The notes: generated from the letters alone by a model not told the origin. A stretch of 15,748 nucleotides of DNA from VRUE01 sp040901495 (GCA_040901495.1 JBBDYO010000068.1:1-15748), one strand, 5' to 3'. Shown: positions 1 to 6,283, counted from the first letter of the stretch. Made by a program: numbers and translations.

Positions 1-52
1 GGGGACCTCACCGACCCGAACGGTGCGCGCTACCAGGCTGCGCCACGCCCCG
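1..52 (-). tRNA. tRNA-Pro (CGG anticodon), 3' part cut off by the window edge
   Basis: Read on the minus strand from position 52 downward, the sequence gives an acceptor 5' strand CGGGGCG, a D-arm with GCGCAG and GGTAGCGC, and an anticodon arm with stem CACCG/CGGTG around the seven-base loop TTCGGGT. The anticodon is CGG (plus-strand positions 16-18), which reads proline CCG codons. The variable region AGGTC follows and the sequence runs off the window before the T-arm. The layout matches bacterial tRNA-Pro closely. Only about 52 of roughly 77 bases are present, so the T-arm and the acceptor 3' strand cannot be checked. Confidence 0.9.
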
Positions 53-62
53 AGGCGGGCCG

Positions 63-68
63 ATTATC
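63..68 (-). promoter_or_regulatory. Possible -10 element for the tRNA-Pro gene
   Basis: On the minus strand the hexamer GATAAT (rc of ATTATC) ends 10 bases before the first base of the tRNA. This is the right distance for a housekeeping -10 box with a leader of only a few bases. No convincing TTGACA-like -35 box is seen 17 bases further upstream, so the call rests on the -10 and its position. Confidence 0.35.
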
Positions 69-144
69 TCAGAGCGATGCCGCGGGAGGCGGTCGGGGTG
101 CGCGGCCGCTACTTTGCCCCTCCCGACCGGTTCCCTGACTGCCC

Positions 145-1233
145 GTGACGCGCAAGCTCGCCCTCATCGCAGTTGCCTTGACGATCCTCGCCCCAGCCTC
201 GGCCGGGGCCGAAGGCTTGGCGCCGCCGGGCTTCGTGGGCATCGCGCCACAGTCTGCACTGTCTGAGTCCGACTACAGCCTGATGGAGAGGGCCGGCCTG
301 GACAAAATCCGGTTCCCGCTCTACTGGTCGAGCGTTGAGGCTGTCAACCCGTTCCTCGCCGAGCGCGACTGGTCCGGATTCGATCGCGCCGTGAAGCTGG
401 CTGCGATCTACGGGATGCGGGTCCTGCCGACTGTCTGGGGCAGCCCGAACTGGGTGACGCCGGAGGCCCGGCGGGAACCGGTGGACAGCGCTTGGCAGCG
501 CCGAGCATGGACATCCTTCCTGCGAAGCGCTGTGCGCCGCTACGGCTCCGATGGCGTCTTCTGGCGGGAAAACCCCGAGCTGGCGTATCACCCGGTGCGG
601 GTCTGGGAGATCTGGAACGAGCAGAACATCGTCACCTTTGGCACCGTGGACCCGGAGGGCTTCGCCCAACTGGCCCGGATCTCCGGCCGTGTCATCCACC
701 GCACCGATCCCGGCGCGAAGCTGATCCTCGGCGGGCTGTTCGGGCGACCCCTTCAGGTTCCGCCCAATCTGCAGTCCGGGGCGTTCCTCCGGCGCCTTTA
801 CCGGGCGGGAGGGGTGAAGGAGTGGTTCGACGGCGTTGCGCTGCATCCATACGTGGCAAGCGCCGCCGCGATGCGCGGCCAGATCCGCAACCTGCGCCGG
901 GTGATGCGCGCCCACGGCGATGCCGCCACCCCTCTCTACGTAACCGAGATGGGCTGGGGCTCCGACAGCCTCGAGTCCCGCTGGGAGCGCGGTGTGCAGG
1001 GTCAGGCACAGGAGTTCGACCAGGCGATGGCGATGCTCGTCAACCACCGTCGCGCCTGGCGGATCGGTGGAGTCTGGTGGTTCTCCTGGATTGACGCGGA
1101 CGGGGCCTGTCAGTTCTGCGATTCGGCCGGCTTGCTCACCGAGGCTCGTGAGGCGAAGCCGGTCTGGTATCGCTTCAATGAATGGACGGGAGGCGACGCC
1201 GACACCGTCCCGCGCGCGTCCCTGGGGGATTGA
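145..1233 (+). CDS. Secreted clan-A (TIM-barrel) glycoside hydrolase, cellulase/GH39-like
   Basis: This 362-aa protein starts at GTG 145; no clear ribosome binding site precedes it. Residues 1-22 form a signal peptide (MTRK, hydrophobic stretch, Ala-x-Ala-like cleavage region), so it acts outside the membrane. The rest looks like a single catalytic (beta/alpha)8 barrel of a clan GH-A retaining glycosidase. The acid/base is probably E159 in EIWNEQN (the Asn-Glu pair typical of the clan) and the nucleophile E268 in VTEMGWG. Other barrel landmarks are the GLDKIRFPLYWSSVE strand (51-65), HPY (234-236), and WWFSWID (311-317). The family (GH5, GH39, GH53 or an unassigned relative) and the sugar substrate cannot be settled by eye. 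It stands alone; the ferritin-like gene 56 bases downstream seems to have its own promoter. Confidence 0.85.
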   Translation: MTRKLALIAVALTILAPASAGAEGLAPPGFVGIAPQSALSESDYSLMERAGLDKIRFPLYWSSVEAVNPFLAERDWSGFDRAVKLAAIYGMRVLPTVWGSPNWVTPEARREPVDSAWQRRAWTSFLRSAVRRYGSDGVFWRENPELAYHPVRVWEIWNEQNIVTFGTVDPEGFAQLARISGRVIHRTDPGAKLILGGLFGRPLQVPPNLQSGAFLRRLYRAGGVKEWFDGVALHPYVASAAAMRGQIRNLRRVMRAHGDAATPLYVTEMGWGSDSLESRWERGVQGQAQEFDQAMAMLVNHRRAWRIGGVWWFSWIDADGACQFCDSAGLLTEAREAKPVWYRFNEWTGGDADTVPRASLGD

Positions 1234-1252
1234 CCGACTCGCTCGGTGGGTA
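1227..1252 (+). promoter_or_regulatory. SigB/SigF-type promoter upstream of the ferritin-like gene
   Basis: GGATT (1227-1231), a 16-base spacer, then GGGTA (1248-1252, followed by A). The known SigF consensus of mycobacteria is GGTTT, 15-17 bases, GGGTA, so only one base differs. The expected transcription start is near 1259-1261, inside the inverted repeat that follows. It overlaps the end of the glycoside hydrolase gene. The assignment to the sigma factor at 7053-7862 is an inference. Confidence 0.55.
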
Positions 1253-1253
1253 A

Positions 1254-1280
1254 TCCATTCGTGAGCAACCCACGAATGGA
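1254..1280. repeat. Perfect 10-bp inverted repeat between promoter and RBS of the ferritin-like gene
   Basis: TCCATTCGTG (1254-1263) and CACGAATGGA (1271-1280) are exact reverse complements separated by seven bases. The right arm overlaps the first three bases of the Shine-Dalgarno sequence GGAGGA (1278-1283), and the left arm begins two bases after the GGGTA box. It could be an operator covering the transcription start, or an RNA hairpin that hides the ribosome binding site. A weaker competing pairing exists: GTGGGT (1246-1251) with ACCCAC (1268-1273). Confidence 0.6.
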
Positions 1281-1289
1281 GGATCAAAA

Positions 1290-1796
1290 ATGGAGGTCGC
1301 CACCAGCAAGGGCATCTTCGACAGCGACAACCTCGAGGCGCGCGAGCACGTGGTCGACCTGCTCCACAAGGCCTACTGGATGGAGATCGAGACCGTGATG
1401 AGCTACCTGGCGGCCTCGGTCAACCTCGACGGCGTGCGGGCGCAGGAGATCAAAGAGTCGCTGGCCGAGGACATCGAGGAGGAGTTGGGTCACGCGAAGC
1501 GCTTCGCCGCGCGAATCAAGGAGCTCTATGGAGTGGTGCCGGGGTCCGAAGGCTTCGCGGCCGAGCAGTCCTTCCTGCAGCCTTCCGACGAGCAGACGGA
1601 CGTCGTCCACGTGATCCGTGGCGTGATCAAGGCAGAGACCGGAGCGATCGAGCATTACACCCGGCTCATCGAGGTCACCGATCAGGTGGATCCGGTGACC
1701 CAGGACATGGTGATTGAGATCCTCCGCGACGAGCAAGGCCATCGCCGCCTCTTCGAGGGCTTCCTGCGCGAGTACGAGCTCGAGGGCATCGCCTGA
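1290..1796 (+). CDS. Ferritin-like diiron four-helix protein
   Basis: This 168-aa protein has the helix pattern and metal ligands of the ferritin/bacterioferritin-like superfamily. It carries two ExxH motifs: E65-x-x-H68 in EEELGHAKR and E148-x-x-H151 in DEQGHRR. Additional candidate ligand glutamates are E32/E34 in helix 1 (WMEIETV) and E116/E121 in helix 3 (KAETGAIEHY). Such proteins bind a diiron centre and store iron or detoxify peroxide in the cytoplasm. There is no signal peptide. The start is set by ATG 1290 with GGAGGA six bases upstream. Regulation is probably by the SigB/SigF-type promoter and the inverted repeat just upstream. Whether it assembles into a cage, a Dps-like shell or a smaller oligomer cannot be told from sequence; a rubrerythrin-like role without the rubredoxin domain is an alternative. 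Confidence 0.88.
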   Translation: MEVATSKGIFDSDNLEAREHVVDLLHKAYWMEIETVMSYLAASVNLDGVRAQEIKESLAEDIEEELGHAKRFAARIKELYGVVPGSEGFAAEQSFLQPSDEQTDVVHVIRGVIKAETGAIEHYTRLIEVTDQVDPVTQDMVIEILRDEQGHRRLFEGFLREYELEGIA

Positions 1797-1849
1797 GCAG
1801 ACTCGACGGGCCGGTGCGATCGGCGCGGCGGGTAGGTAGAGAGGCCAGC

Positions 1850-2707
1850 ATGGACGCGATGCGGCCAGTCCGCGCCTTTGACCGGCTCCAGCAGCGCCAC
1901 ACGGCGCTGGCGGTCCCGGTCGCGGTCGGCAAGAAGTTCCGTGTCGACAAGGGCGGCGACCTCACCGCGCTGATCGCCTATCGCGCCTTCTTCTCGCTCT
2001 TCCCCCTGCTTCTCCTCCTGACCACGATTCTCGGCTACCTCCTCGTCGACAACCCGGACCTTCGCCGCTCGGTCGTCGACTCGACGCTGTCGCAGTTCCC
2101 CGTGATCGGCGACCAGGTGCGGAGCGGCACGCTGCAGGGCAACGGCCTGGCGCTCGTCGTCGGCATTGTCGGCTCGCTTCTGGCGGGCCTCGGTGTTGTG
2201 CTGGAGACCGAGCGTGCCTTCGATCGGGTTTGGGGGGTGCCTGACCGGGACCAACGCGGCTATCTCGGGTCGCGCCTGCGGGCGGTCGCGCTGCTGTTGG
2301 CGCTCGGGGGTCTGGCGGTCGTCTCCACCGTGGTCTCGGGCCTCGTCGCCGGTGGCTCCTCTCTGCTCGGCCCGGTCTGGGCCATCGCGATCGCGATGGC
2401 CCTCAACTTCGTGGTCTTCGCCGCCGTCTTTCGGCTGTTGACGACCAGTGAGGCCCCATTTCGCGCCCTCGTCCCCGGCATCGCGATCGCGACCGTGGGC
2501 TGGGAGCTGCTCCAGCTGGTTGGTGGCTGGTACCTCTCGCACGAGGTTCGCAATGCGACCCCGGTCTACGGGACCTTTGCCCTGGTGATCGGCCTCCTTG
2601 CCTGGGTCCACCTGGGTGCCCTCTTCACCCTGCTCGGCGCTGAGGCAAACGTGGTCCGTGAGCGGCGCCTCTGGCCACGTAGTTTGCTGGCCGATCGAGA
2701 GGGGTAA
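1850..2707 (+). CDS. YihY/virulence factor BrkB family membrane protein
   Basis: The 285-aa protein is a multi-pass inner-membrane protein of the YihY/BrkB family, whose molecular function is not established. The family signature is seen near the N-terminus: DKGGDLTALIAYRAFFSLFPLLLLL, a polar-to-membrane transition typical of these proteins. Five to six hydrophobic segments follow, with the C-terminal WVHLGALFTLLGAEANVV motif that also marks the family. I chose ATG 1850 because AGAGAGG (1838-1844) sits five bases upstream. An upstream in-frame GTG at 1814 would add 12 residues but has no ribosome binding site. It lies 53 bases after the ferritin-like gene on the same strand and may be read through from it. 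The old ribonuclease BN label for this family is a known misannotation. Confidence 0.88.
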   Translation: MDAMRPVRAFDRLQQRHTALAVPVAVGKKFRVDKGGDLTALIAYRAFFSLFPLLLLLTTILGYLLVDNPDLRRSVVDSTLSQFPVIGDQVRSGTLQGNGLALVVGIVGSLLAGLGVVLETERAFDRVWGVPDRDQRGYLGSRLRAVALLLALGGLAVVSTVVSGLVAGGSSLLGPVWAIAIAMALNFVVFAAVFRLLTTSEAPFRALVPGIAIATVGWELLQLVGGWYLSHEVRNATPVYGTFALVIGLLAWVHLGALFTLLGAEANVVRERRLWPRSLLADREG

Positions 2708-2880
2708 CAGAGAGCCGTTTGCACTGGATCTATGGCCCGCCAGCCTGAATCCCAGCGGCTTTCACCGGTGACCAGCTCCGGTTCCCGCTCGGGTCAACGA
2801 CCAACCGTTCCCCCAAAACGGCGAGGCGTTCGGGCTGGCGGCCACATAGCGCCAGGGACTTGTTCAGAAGGAGGACATCA

Positions 2881-2901
2881 ATGGAAAGGGTGACCGCATG
2901 A
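2881..2901 (+). other. Six-codon leader minigene (MERVTA) overlapping the DUF6458 start
   Basis: The best Shine-Dalgarno sequence of the area, AAGGAGGA (2868-2875), lies five bases before ATG 2881. That ATG opens a frame of only six codons (MERVTA) and ends in TGA at 2899-2901. This stop overlaps the ATG of the next gene at 2898 in an ATGA arrangement typical of translational coupling. The peptide may be translated and may load ribosomes onto the DUF6458 gene. It could also be a fortuitous ATG. Confidence 0.45.
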
Positions 2902-3128
2902 CCATCGCAGGAGGAATTCTTTTGATCGTCGTAGGGGCGATCCTGACCTTTGCCACCAGCGTTCGCGTGGAGGGAGTCAGTCTCGACATGGTCGGCTGGA
3001 TCCTGATGGGAGCCGGCGCCGCGGGGCTCATCCTCGCCTTCTTCCAAGAGGCGATCTGGACCGAGCGCGCCCGCCGCCGTGAAGCGGCGGCGGTCGAAGA
3101 GCCCCCCGAGCTGCCCCCGCGCTACTAA
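2898..3128 (+). CDS. DUF6458 family small membrane protein
   Basis: This 76-aa protein has two predicted membrane helices, about residues 3-21 (IAGGILLIVVGAILTFATS) and 29-50 (LDMVGWILMGAGAAGLILAFF). A charged C-terminal tail of about 25 residues follows (TERARRREAAAVEEPPELPP), probably cytoplasmic. The GGILLIVVGAIL and VGWILMGAG pattern is that of DUF6458, a small actinobacterial family of unknown function. The start is ATG 2898 with AAGGG seven bases upstream; that weaker site lies inside the MERVTA minigene. The small helical protein at 3196 follows on the same strand and may share the transcript. Confidence 0.8.
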   Translation: MTIAGGILLIVVGAILTFATSVRVEGVSLDMVGWILMGAGAAGLILAFFQEAIWTERARRREAAAVEEPPELPPRY

Positions 3129-3168
3129 GCGATAGGCAAGCAGTCAAGCGATAAGCAAGCAAGCAGTC
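3127..3168 (+). repeat. Imperfect tandem repeat at the DUF6458 stop codon
   Basis: AAGCGATAGGCAAGCAGTC (3127-3145) is followed directly by a second copy at 3146-3168. The second copy has one substitution (G to A) and an extra AAGC. The first copy overlaps the last two bases of the TAA stop (3126-3128). It resembles a local slippage or duplication product. Confidence 0.8.
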
Positions 3169-3195
3169 ACCGACACCAGCAAGAGAGGAATCGAA

Positions 3196-3429
3196 ATGCC
3201 AATGCTCCAAGAGGCCGGCGAGCTCACCGGCACCAAAGACAAGGACTACAATGTCATCTGGTTCGTCGAGCAGTGCCTCAGCAACGTGCTGCGCCTCGAG
3301 ACCTACATCGAGGACGCCGAGCGGGAGGAGGACACGGAGCTGGCGGAGTTCTTTCGACGTGCCCAGGAGACGAGTCGCAAGGGCGCCGAACAGGGCAAGC
3401 GGATGCTCGCCACTCGGTTGACTGACTGA
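3196..3429 (+). CDS. Small conserved helical protein of unknown function
   Basis: This 77-aa soluble protein starts at ATG 3196 with GAGAGGAA (3183-3190) upstream. It is rich in charged residues and apparently all helical: one helix about residues 17-45 (YNVIWFVEQCLSNVLRLETYIEDAERE) and another about 47-73 (TELAEFFRRAQETSRKGAEQGKRML). The amphipathic pattern suggests a helical hairpin that dimerises into a four-helix bundle. I do not recognise a named family and see no metal-binding ExxH motif. Small proteins of this look occur in other actinobacteria. Its place between a DUF6458 gene and a stress-signalling block suggests a stress role, but that is only context. A terminator follows. Confidence 0.75.
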   Translation: MPMLQEAGELTGTKDKDYNVIWFVEQCLSNVLRLETYIEDAEREEDTELAEFFRRAQETSRKGAEQGKRMLATRLTD

Positions 3430-3431
3430 GG

Positions 3432-3465
3432 GCCGCGGGTACTCCAGCGCGACGGCGGCTTTTTT
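3432..3465 (+). terminator. Rho-independent terminator after the small helical protein gene
   Basis: GCCGC (3432-3436) pairs with GCGGC (3455-3459), and six T residues follow at 3460-3465. The stop codon of the preceding gene ends at 3429. The loop is 18 bases and may hold an extra CGCG/CGCG pairing. The T-run overlaps the stop codon of the convergent minus-strand gene. Confidence 0.6.
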
Positions 3466-3688
3466 AGCCGTGACGACGGACCATCGGCTGGAAGGCTTTC
3501 CACCAACCCTCGTCCAGCACCGCGTGCTCGATGAGCTCCAGTGGGAAGCCTTCCTCGTCCTGTAGCTCGTAGGCGACGACAGGTGGTTCGACACTTGGGT
3601 TGATCGCGACGATGTGAGCGATCAGCAGGTAAGGCGGGCGGCTGAGCCAGCGCTCGCCGGGCCTGGGGATTGACTGCGTGTCGATCAT
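3464..3688 (-). CDS. Small hypothetical protein (74 aa)
   Basis: On the minus strand ATG 3688 opens a 74-aa frame ending in TAA at 3464-3466. The composition is that of a real globular protein rather than a shadow: MIDTQSIPRPGERW, then a mixed strand pattern (PPYLLIAHIVAINPSVEPPVVAYELQD), then LIEHAVLDEGWWKAFQPMVRR. The YLLIAHIV...PVVAYELQDEEGFPLE part resembles a small beta-barrel with an aromatic C-terminal helix. I do not recognise a family. A longer frame runs upstream, but that part is low-complexity and lies antisense to the phosphatase gene. A SigB/SigF-type promoter lies so close that the transcript would be nearly leaderless. The gene is convergent with 3196-3429 and divergent from the phosphatase gene. 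Confidence 0.65.
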   Translation of the reverse strand: MIDTQSIPRPGERWLSRPPYLLIAHIVAINPSVEPPVVAYELQDEEGFPLELIEHAVLDEGWWKAFQPMVRRHG

Positions 3689-3698
3689 GGGCACCCCG

Positions 3699-3723
3699 TA
3701 CCCGCGCGCTACGGGTGCAAAAC
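3699..3723 (-). promoter_or_regulatory. SigB/SigF-type promoter upstream of the 74-aa protein gene
   Basis: On the minus strand GTTT (3723-3720, preceded by C), a 16-base spacer, then GGGTA (3703-3699). The GGGTA box ends ten bases before ATG 3688, which puts the expected transcription start within about four bases of the start codon. A leaderless or nearly leaderless mRNA is implied, consistent with the lack of a good ribosome binding site. Confidence 0.55.
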
Positions 3724-3858
3724 GGCATTGATCGCCCGAGTTACCGGGAAATTCGGTGGACTTACGAAGCTGTGCCCGATACTGTCTTTTTAGTAGCGAT
3801 TGGGAGAGTTCCCCTGTGCGGTCTTTCCCGGTCTGGATCTCCAACCCATTGGGGGCCG

Positions 3859-5271
3859 ATGGCCTGGATTGAGATATCGGTGGTCGCGCTGGCCGCCCTT
3901 GCGGTGGTTCTGGCGGCGATGCTCGCCCGCGAGCGGAAGACGCGACGCCGCTTTCGGATCCTTGCCGACGTGGCGGCCGCCTCGGACGGCGGCGGCTCGC
4001 TCGAGGACACTTTTGATGCGATCTGCAAGATCCTCGTCCCCGAGTTCGCCGATTTCTGCATGATCGACGTGATCGACGATGGCGGTGCCCGTCGGGCGGC
4101 CGTCCGGGTTGCGGCGGGCGCTGGAGAGGGAGCAGAGGAGCGCCTTGCGGCGCGGCAGCCTTCGATCCCCGAGAACATGCTCGGGGATGACGGCAGTCGG
4201 GCTGCTCTCGCACCGCGGTTCTACGAGCGGATGACGGAGGACAACCTGCGCGAGCTGGCGCGCGATCCAGACGACTTGCGCTTCCTCAAGGACCTCGGAG
4301 TGAAGTCAGCGGTCACCGTGGCGCTGAAAGCGAGGGGAAGGGTGACAGGGGCGCTCACTCTCGGCGTCGCCTGGTCGGGACGGAAATATCGTCGAGAGGA
4401 TGCTCGCTTCGCCTGGATTCTCTCCGGCAGGGTGGCGCTGGCGCTCGACAACGCGGGGTTGTCCTCAAACCTCGAGCGGGCGGAGCGCGCGCGGGCGGAG
4501 ATCGCGGACACGCTGCAGAGCGGCTTGCGCCCGCCACCGCTGCCCCACATCCCAGGCTGGTCGATCGCCGCGATGTACCAGCCGGCCGGCGCCGAGAACG
4601 AGGTCGGAGGCGACTTCTACGACGCGTTCCGAGTCCCCGGCGGCTGGATGCTCGTTATTGGCGACGTGACGGGCCGCGGGGCCCGCGCAGCCTCGATCAC
4701 GGCGGTCGCTCGCTACACGCTGCGCACCGCGGCGGCCCTCACCGGCGACCCGGTGCAGTCGCTGGCGACGCTCAACCGGGCGCTTCTCTCTCGCGGCGAT
4801 TCGGCGCTCTGCAGCGTCGTCGCGCTGGTGCTGAGCGAGGACCCCAGCCGACCTCTGCGCCTGGCGGTCGCAGGCCATCCGCCGCCGCTGCTCATCGACG
4901 GAGAGTCGGTCGTCGAGACCACCGGTGCGGGCCCGGTGCTCGGCGCTCTACCCGACGGCCACTGGGAGATCGTGCGGTGCGATCTCGAACTGGGGCATCA
5001 GCTGGTGATCGTCACCGACGGGATCACGGAGGCGCAGGGCCCGGATGGGCGCTTCGGCGAGGGCCGCCTGCGGGCTGAGCTGCGCGGGGCGAGCGATCCC
5101 GCACTGATCATGCGGCGCCTCGAAGCCGCGCTCAACTCCTTTACCGACGGCAGGCACGACGACGATGTCGCAATGCTGGCGCTGACGCGGAACTCGGGCG
5201 AATCTGCATTGGTCACGCCGTTTGCCTCGCGAGAGGTCGCTGCCTCCACATCCAGCGCGGAGGGGCGGTGA
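3859..5271 (+). CDS. GAF-domain SpoIIE/RsbU-type PP2C serine phosphatase
   Basis: The 470-aa protein has one N-terminal membrane helix (residues 4-23), a GAF-like sensor region (about 30-195) and a C-terminal PP2C-type SpoIIE phosphatase (about 215-445). Visible phosphatase motifs are LQSGLRPPPLPHIPGW, VGGDFYD with metal-binding D252 and D255, GDVTGRG (D269), TDGITEAQ with D387, and HDDDVAML with D435/D436. Enzymes of this class dephosphorylate a STAS antagonist, freeing it to capture the anti-sigma factor. The likely substrate is the STAS protein at 5686-6057. The start is set at ATG 3859 because the protein begins there with its membrane helix. The frame is open back to 3670, but that part looks noncoding and overlaps the divergent gene's promoter. 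The ribosome binding site is weak (GGGGG). The GAF ligand is unknown. Confidence 0.9.
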   Translation: MAWIEISVVALAALAVVLAAMLARERKTRRRFRILADVAAASDGGGSLEDTFDAICKILVPEFADFCMIDVIDDGGARRAAVRVAAGAGEGAEERLAARQPSIPENMLGDDGSRAALAPRFYERMTEDNLRELARDPDDLRFLKDLGVKSAVTVALKARGRVTGALTLGVAWSGRKYRREDARFAWILSGRVALALDNAGLSSNLERAERARAEIADTLQSGLRPPPLPHIPGWSIAAMYQPAGAENEVGGDFYDAFRVPGGWMLVIGDVTGRGARAASITAVARYTLRTAAALTGDPVQSLATLNRALLSRGDSALCSVVALVLSEDPSRPLRLAVAGHPPPLLIDGESVVETTGAGPVLGALPDGHWEIVRCDLELGHQLVIVTDGITEAQGPDGRFGEGRLRAELRGASDPALIMRRLEAALNSFTDGRHDDDVAMLALTRNSGESALVTPFASREVAASTSSAEGR

Positions 5272-5675
5272 CCGAGGAGTTCACAGAGTTGGTGGAGCGC
5301 CTATACGAGGCATTCAGCCGTCGCGACCCAGACGACATCGCCGCCATCTGCGACGAGAACATGGAGTTCTTTCCTATCGTCACGGCTGAAGCCGTCGGTC
5401 GGGCCGACCCCTACGTGGGGCCAGCCGGACTGCGCGATTACCTTGCCGACGCCGCCCGGGTTTGGGAAGAGCTTCTTATTACTCCCAGCCAGGTCGAGCA
5501 GCGAGGAAATCGCCTCCTCGTTCGGGGGCGTGTCTATGCACGCAGTCGCGAGCTGGGAATCAGGGACATGCCCGTGGCGTGGATCTGGGAGGTGCGCGAC
5601 GGCCAGTTCGTCCGCGGCGAGGTCTTCCCCGACCTCGAGCACGCGTTTGAGCAGTTCTCCGCTGTATCGATCTGA
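5268..5675 (+). CDS. SnoaL-like / NTF2-fold protein
   Basis: The 135-aa protein fits the NTF2-like SnoaL/ketosteroid-isomerase-like fold: an N-terminal helix pair (FTELVERLYEAFSRRDPDDIAAICDENMEFFPI), a middle helix (GPAGLRDYLADAARVWEEL), then curved-sheet strands with the typical WIWEVRDGQFVRGEVFPD ending. Many such proteins bind small hydrophobic ligands or act as isomerases or cyclases; many have no known activity. GTG 5268 overlaps the phosphatase stop in a GTGA arrangement, and GGAGGGG (5259-5265) sits just upstream. The two are thus translationally coupled and probably equimolar. That suggests a role in the signalling pathway, perhaps as a sensor or partner, but this is inference only. 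Confidence 0.85.
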   Translation: MTEEFTELVERLYEAFSRRDPDDIAAICDENMEFFPIVTAEAVGRADPYVGPAGLRDYLADAARVWEELLITPSQVEQRGNRLLVRGRVYARSRELGIRDMPVAWIWEVRDGQFVRGEVFPDLEHAFEQFSAVSI

Positions 5676-5685
5676 GCGCTGCCGG

Positions 5686-6057
5686 TCAGCCGCGCAGCTC
5701 GGCCAGCGCCGCACTGCGTTGCTCGTGCATCGAGATCGAGGAATCGACCCCGGTGATCTTCAGCAACCGCTGGACCTGATGGTTGATCGAGCAGAGGACG
5801 AACCGGCCGCCTCCTTCGCCTCCGCTCTCGCGGTCGAGCTGCTGCCAGGCCCGAACGATCAGGGCGATTCCGGTCGAGTCGATGAATTCGCATTCCGAGA
5901 GGTCCAGCATGATTGAGGCATCCGCCGCCGCAAGCACCTCGTCGAGCTGCTGCTGGAGCTCGGGCGCGGTGTTCATGTCGAGCTCGCCGCGAACCGCGAA
6001 GGCGTGAACTCCGCCTTCCAGCTCTTCGCTCTTGACTTCGAAGGGGACCGGACTCAC
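5686..6057 (-). CDS. STAS-domain anti-sigma factor antagonist (RsbV/SpoIIAA-like)
   Basis: The 123-aa protein is a single STAS domain. The conserved core is VRGELDMNTAPELQQQL (about 22-38) and LDLSECEFIDSTGIALIV (51-68). S61 in the DSTG motif aligns with the serine phosphorylated by the kinase in SpoIIAA/RsbV. Unphosphorylated, such proteins bind the anti-sigma factor and free the sigma factor. I start it at GTG 6057, which gives the usual family length. The frame is open to ATG 6216, but that 53-residue extension is unlike STAS proteins and covers the promoter of the divergent anti-sigma gene. No good ribosome binding site is seen. A glycine-rich insertion (ESGGEGGGRF, 77-86) is the only oddity. 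It is convergent with the SnoaL-like gene, ten bases apart. Confidence 0.9.
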   Translation of the reverse strand: MSPVPFEVKSEELEGGVHAFAVRGELDMNTAPELQQQLDEVLAAADASIMLDLSECEFIDSTGIALIVRAWQQLDRESGGEGGGRFVLCSINHQVQRLLKITGVDSSISMHEQRSAALAELRG

Positions 6058-6138
6058 AGCGCCGATGCTACCCAACCTCAATCGAGGATCGCAATCTGCA
6101 TTCCCAGACGACGAGATCCAGCGAGCGATCGGTGCGGT

Positions 6139-6165
6139 GGTTTGAGCCCGCCATTGCTCGGGGTA
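6139..6165 (+). promoter_or_regulatory. SigB/SigF-type promoter upstream of the anti-sigma factor gene
   Basis: GGTTT (6139-6143), 17-base spacer, GGGTA (6161-6165). Both boxes match the mycobacterial SigF consensus exactly and the spacing is within the known 15-17 range. The expected start near 6172 leaves a leader of about 110 bases before ATG 6284. It would place the anti-sigma factor under the control of its own sigma factor, the usual feedback in this type of module. Confidence 0.65.
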
Positions 6166-6190
6166 GCGAAGGAAGCGATATCCGGGGTTA

Positions 6191-6213
6191 TTCTCCGGGG
6201 TGCCCGCGGAGAA
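6191..6213 (+). repeat. Inverted repeat in the leader of the anti-sigma factor gene
   Basis: TTCTCCG (6191-6197) and CGGAGAA (6207-6213) are exact complements. GGG (6198-6200) and CCC (6203-6205) inside could extend the stem with one bulged G, though the hairpin loop would then be strained. It lies about 20-40 bases after the predicted transcription start. A direct repeat TCCGGGGT (6181-6188 and 6194-6201) overlaps it. It encloses an in-frame GTG at 6200, which argues against that codon as the real start. Confidence 0.5.
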
Positions 6214-6283
6214 CAAGCTCTCCAGCGATTGCGGTTCTATGCCAGAAAGCTCGACGATCAGCCAGAACCCGAAAGGGCTTCAG

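Noticed and set aside
109..1287. Long minus-strand frame (392 codons) opposite the glycoside hydrolase
   Set aside because: It is a GC-rich antisense shadow: no recognisable domain, erratic composition, and it covers a gene with a signal peptide and catalytic motifs.
1830..1834. GGGTA just before the YihY/BrkB gene
   Set aside because: No G-T/A-T-T element lies 15-17 bases upstream (the sequence there is GC-only), so it is not called a promoter.
3416..3441. GGTTG, 16 bases, GGGTA on the plus strand, promoter-like
   Set aside because: It lies inside the 3' end and terminator hairpin of 3196-3429 and would read antisense through 3464-3688. The -35 box lacks the final T. Kept only as a reminder that such matches also arise by chance.
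3670..3858. Upstream extension of the phosphatase frame
   Set aside because: The extra 63 residues look noncoding and overlap the divergent gene's start and promoter; the protein proper begins with a membrane helix at ATG 3859.
6058..6216. 53-residue N-terminal extension of the STAS protein
   Set aside because: Single-domain STAS antagonists begin just before the first strand, and the extension covers the divergent promoter and leader hairpin.
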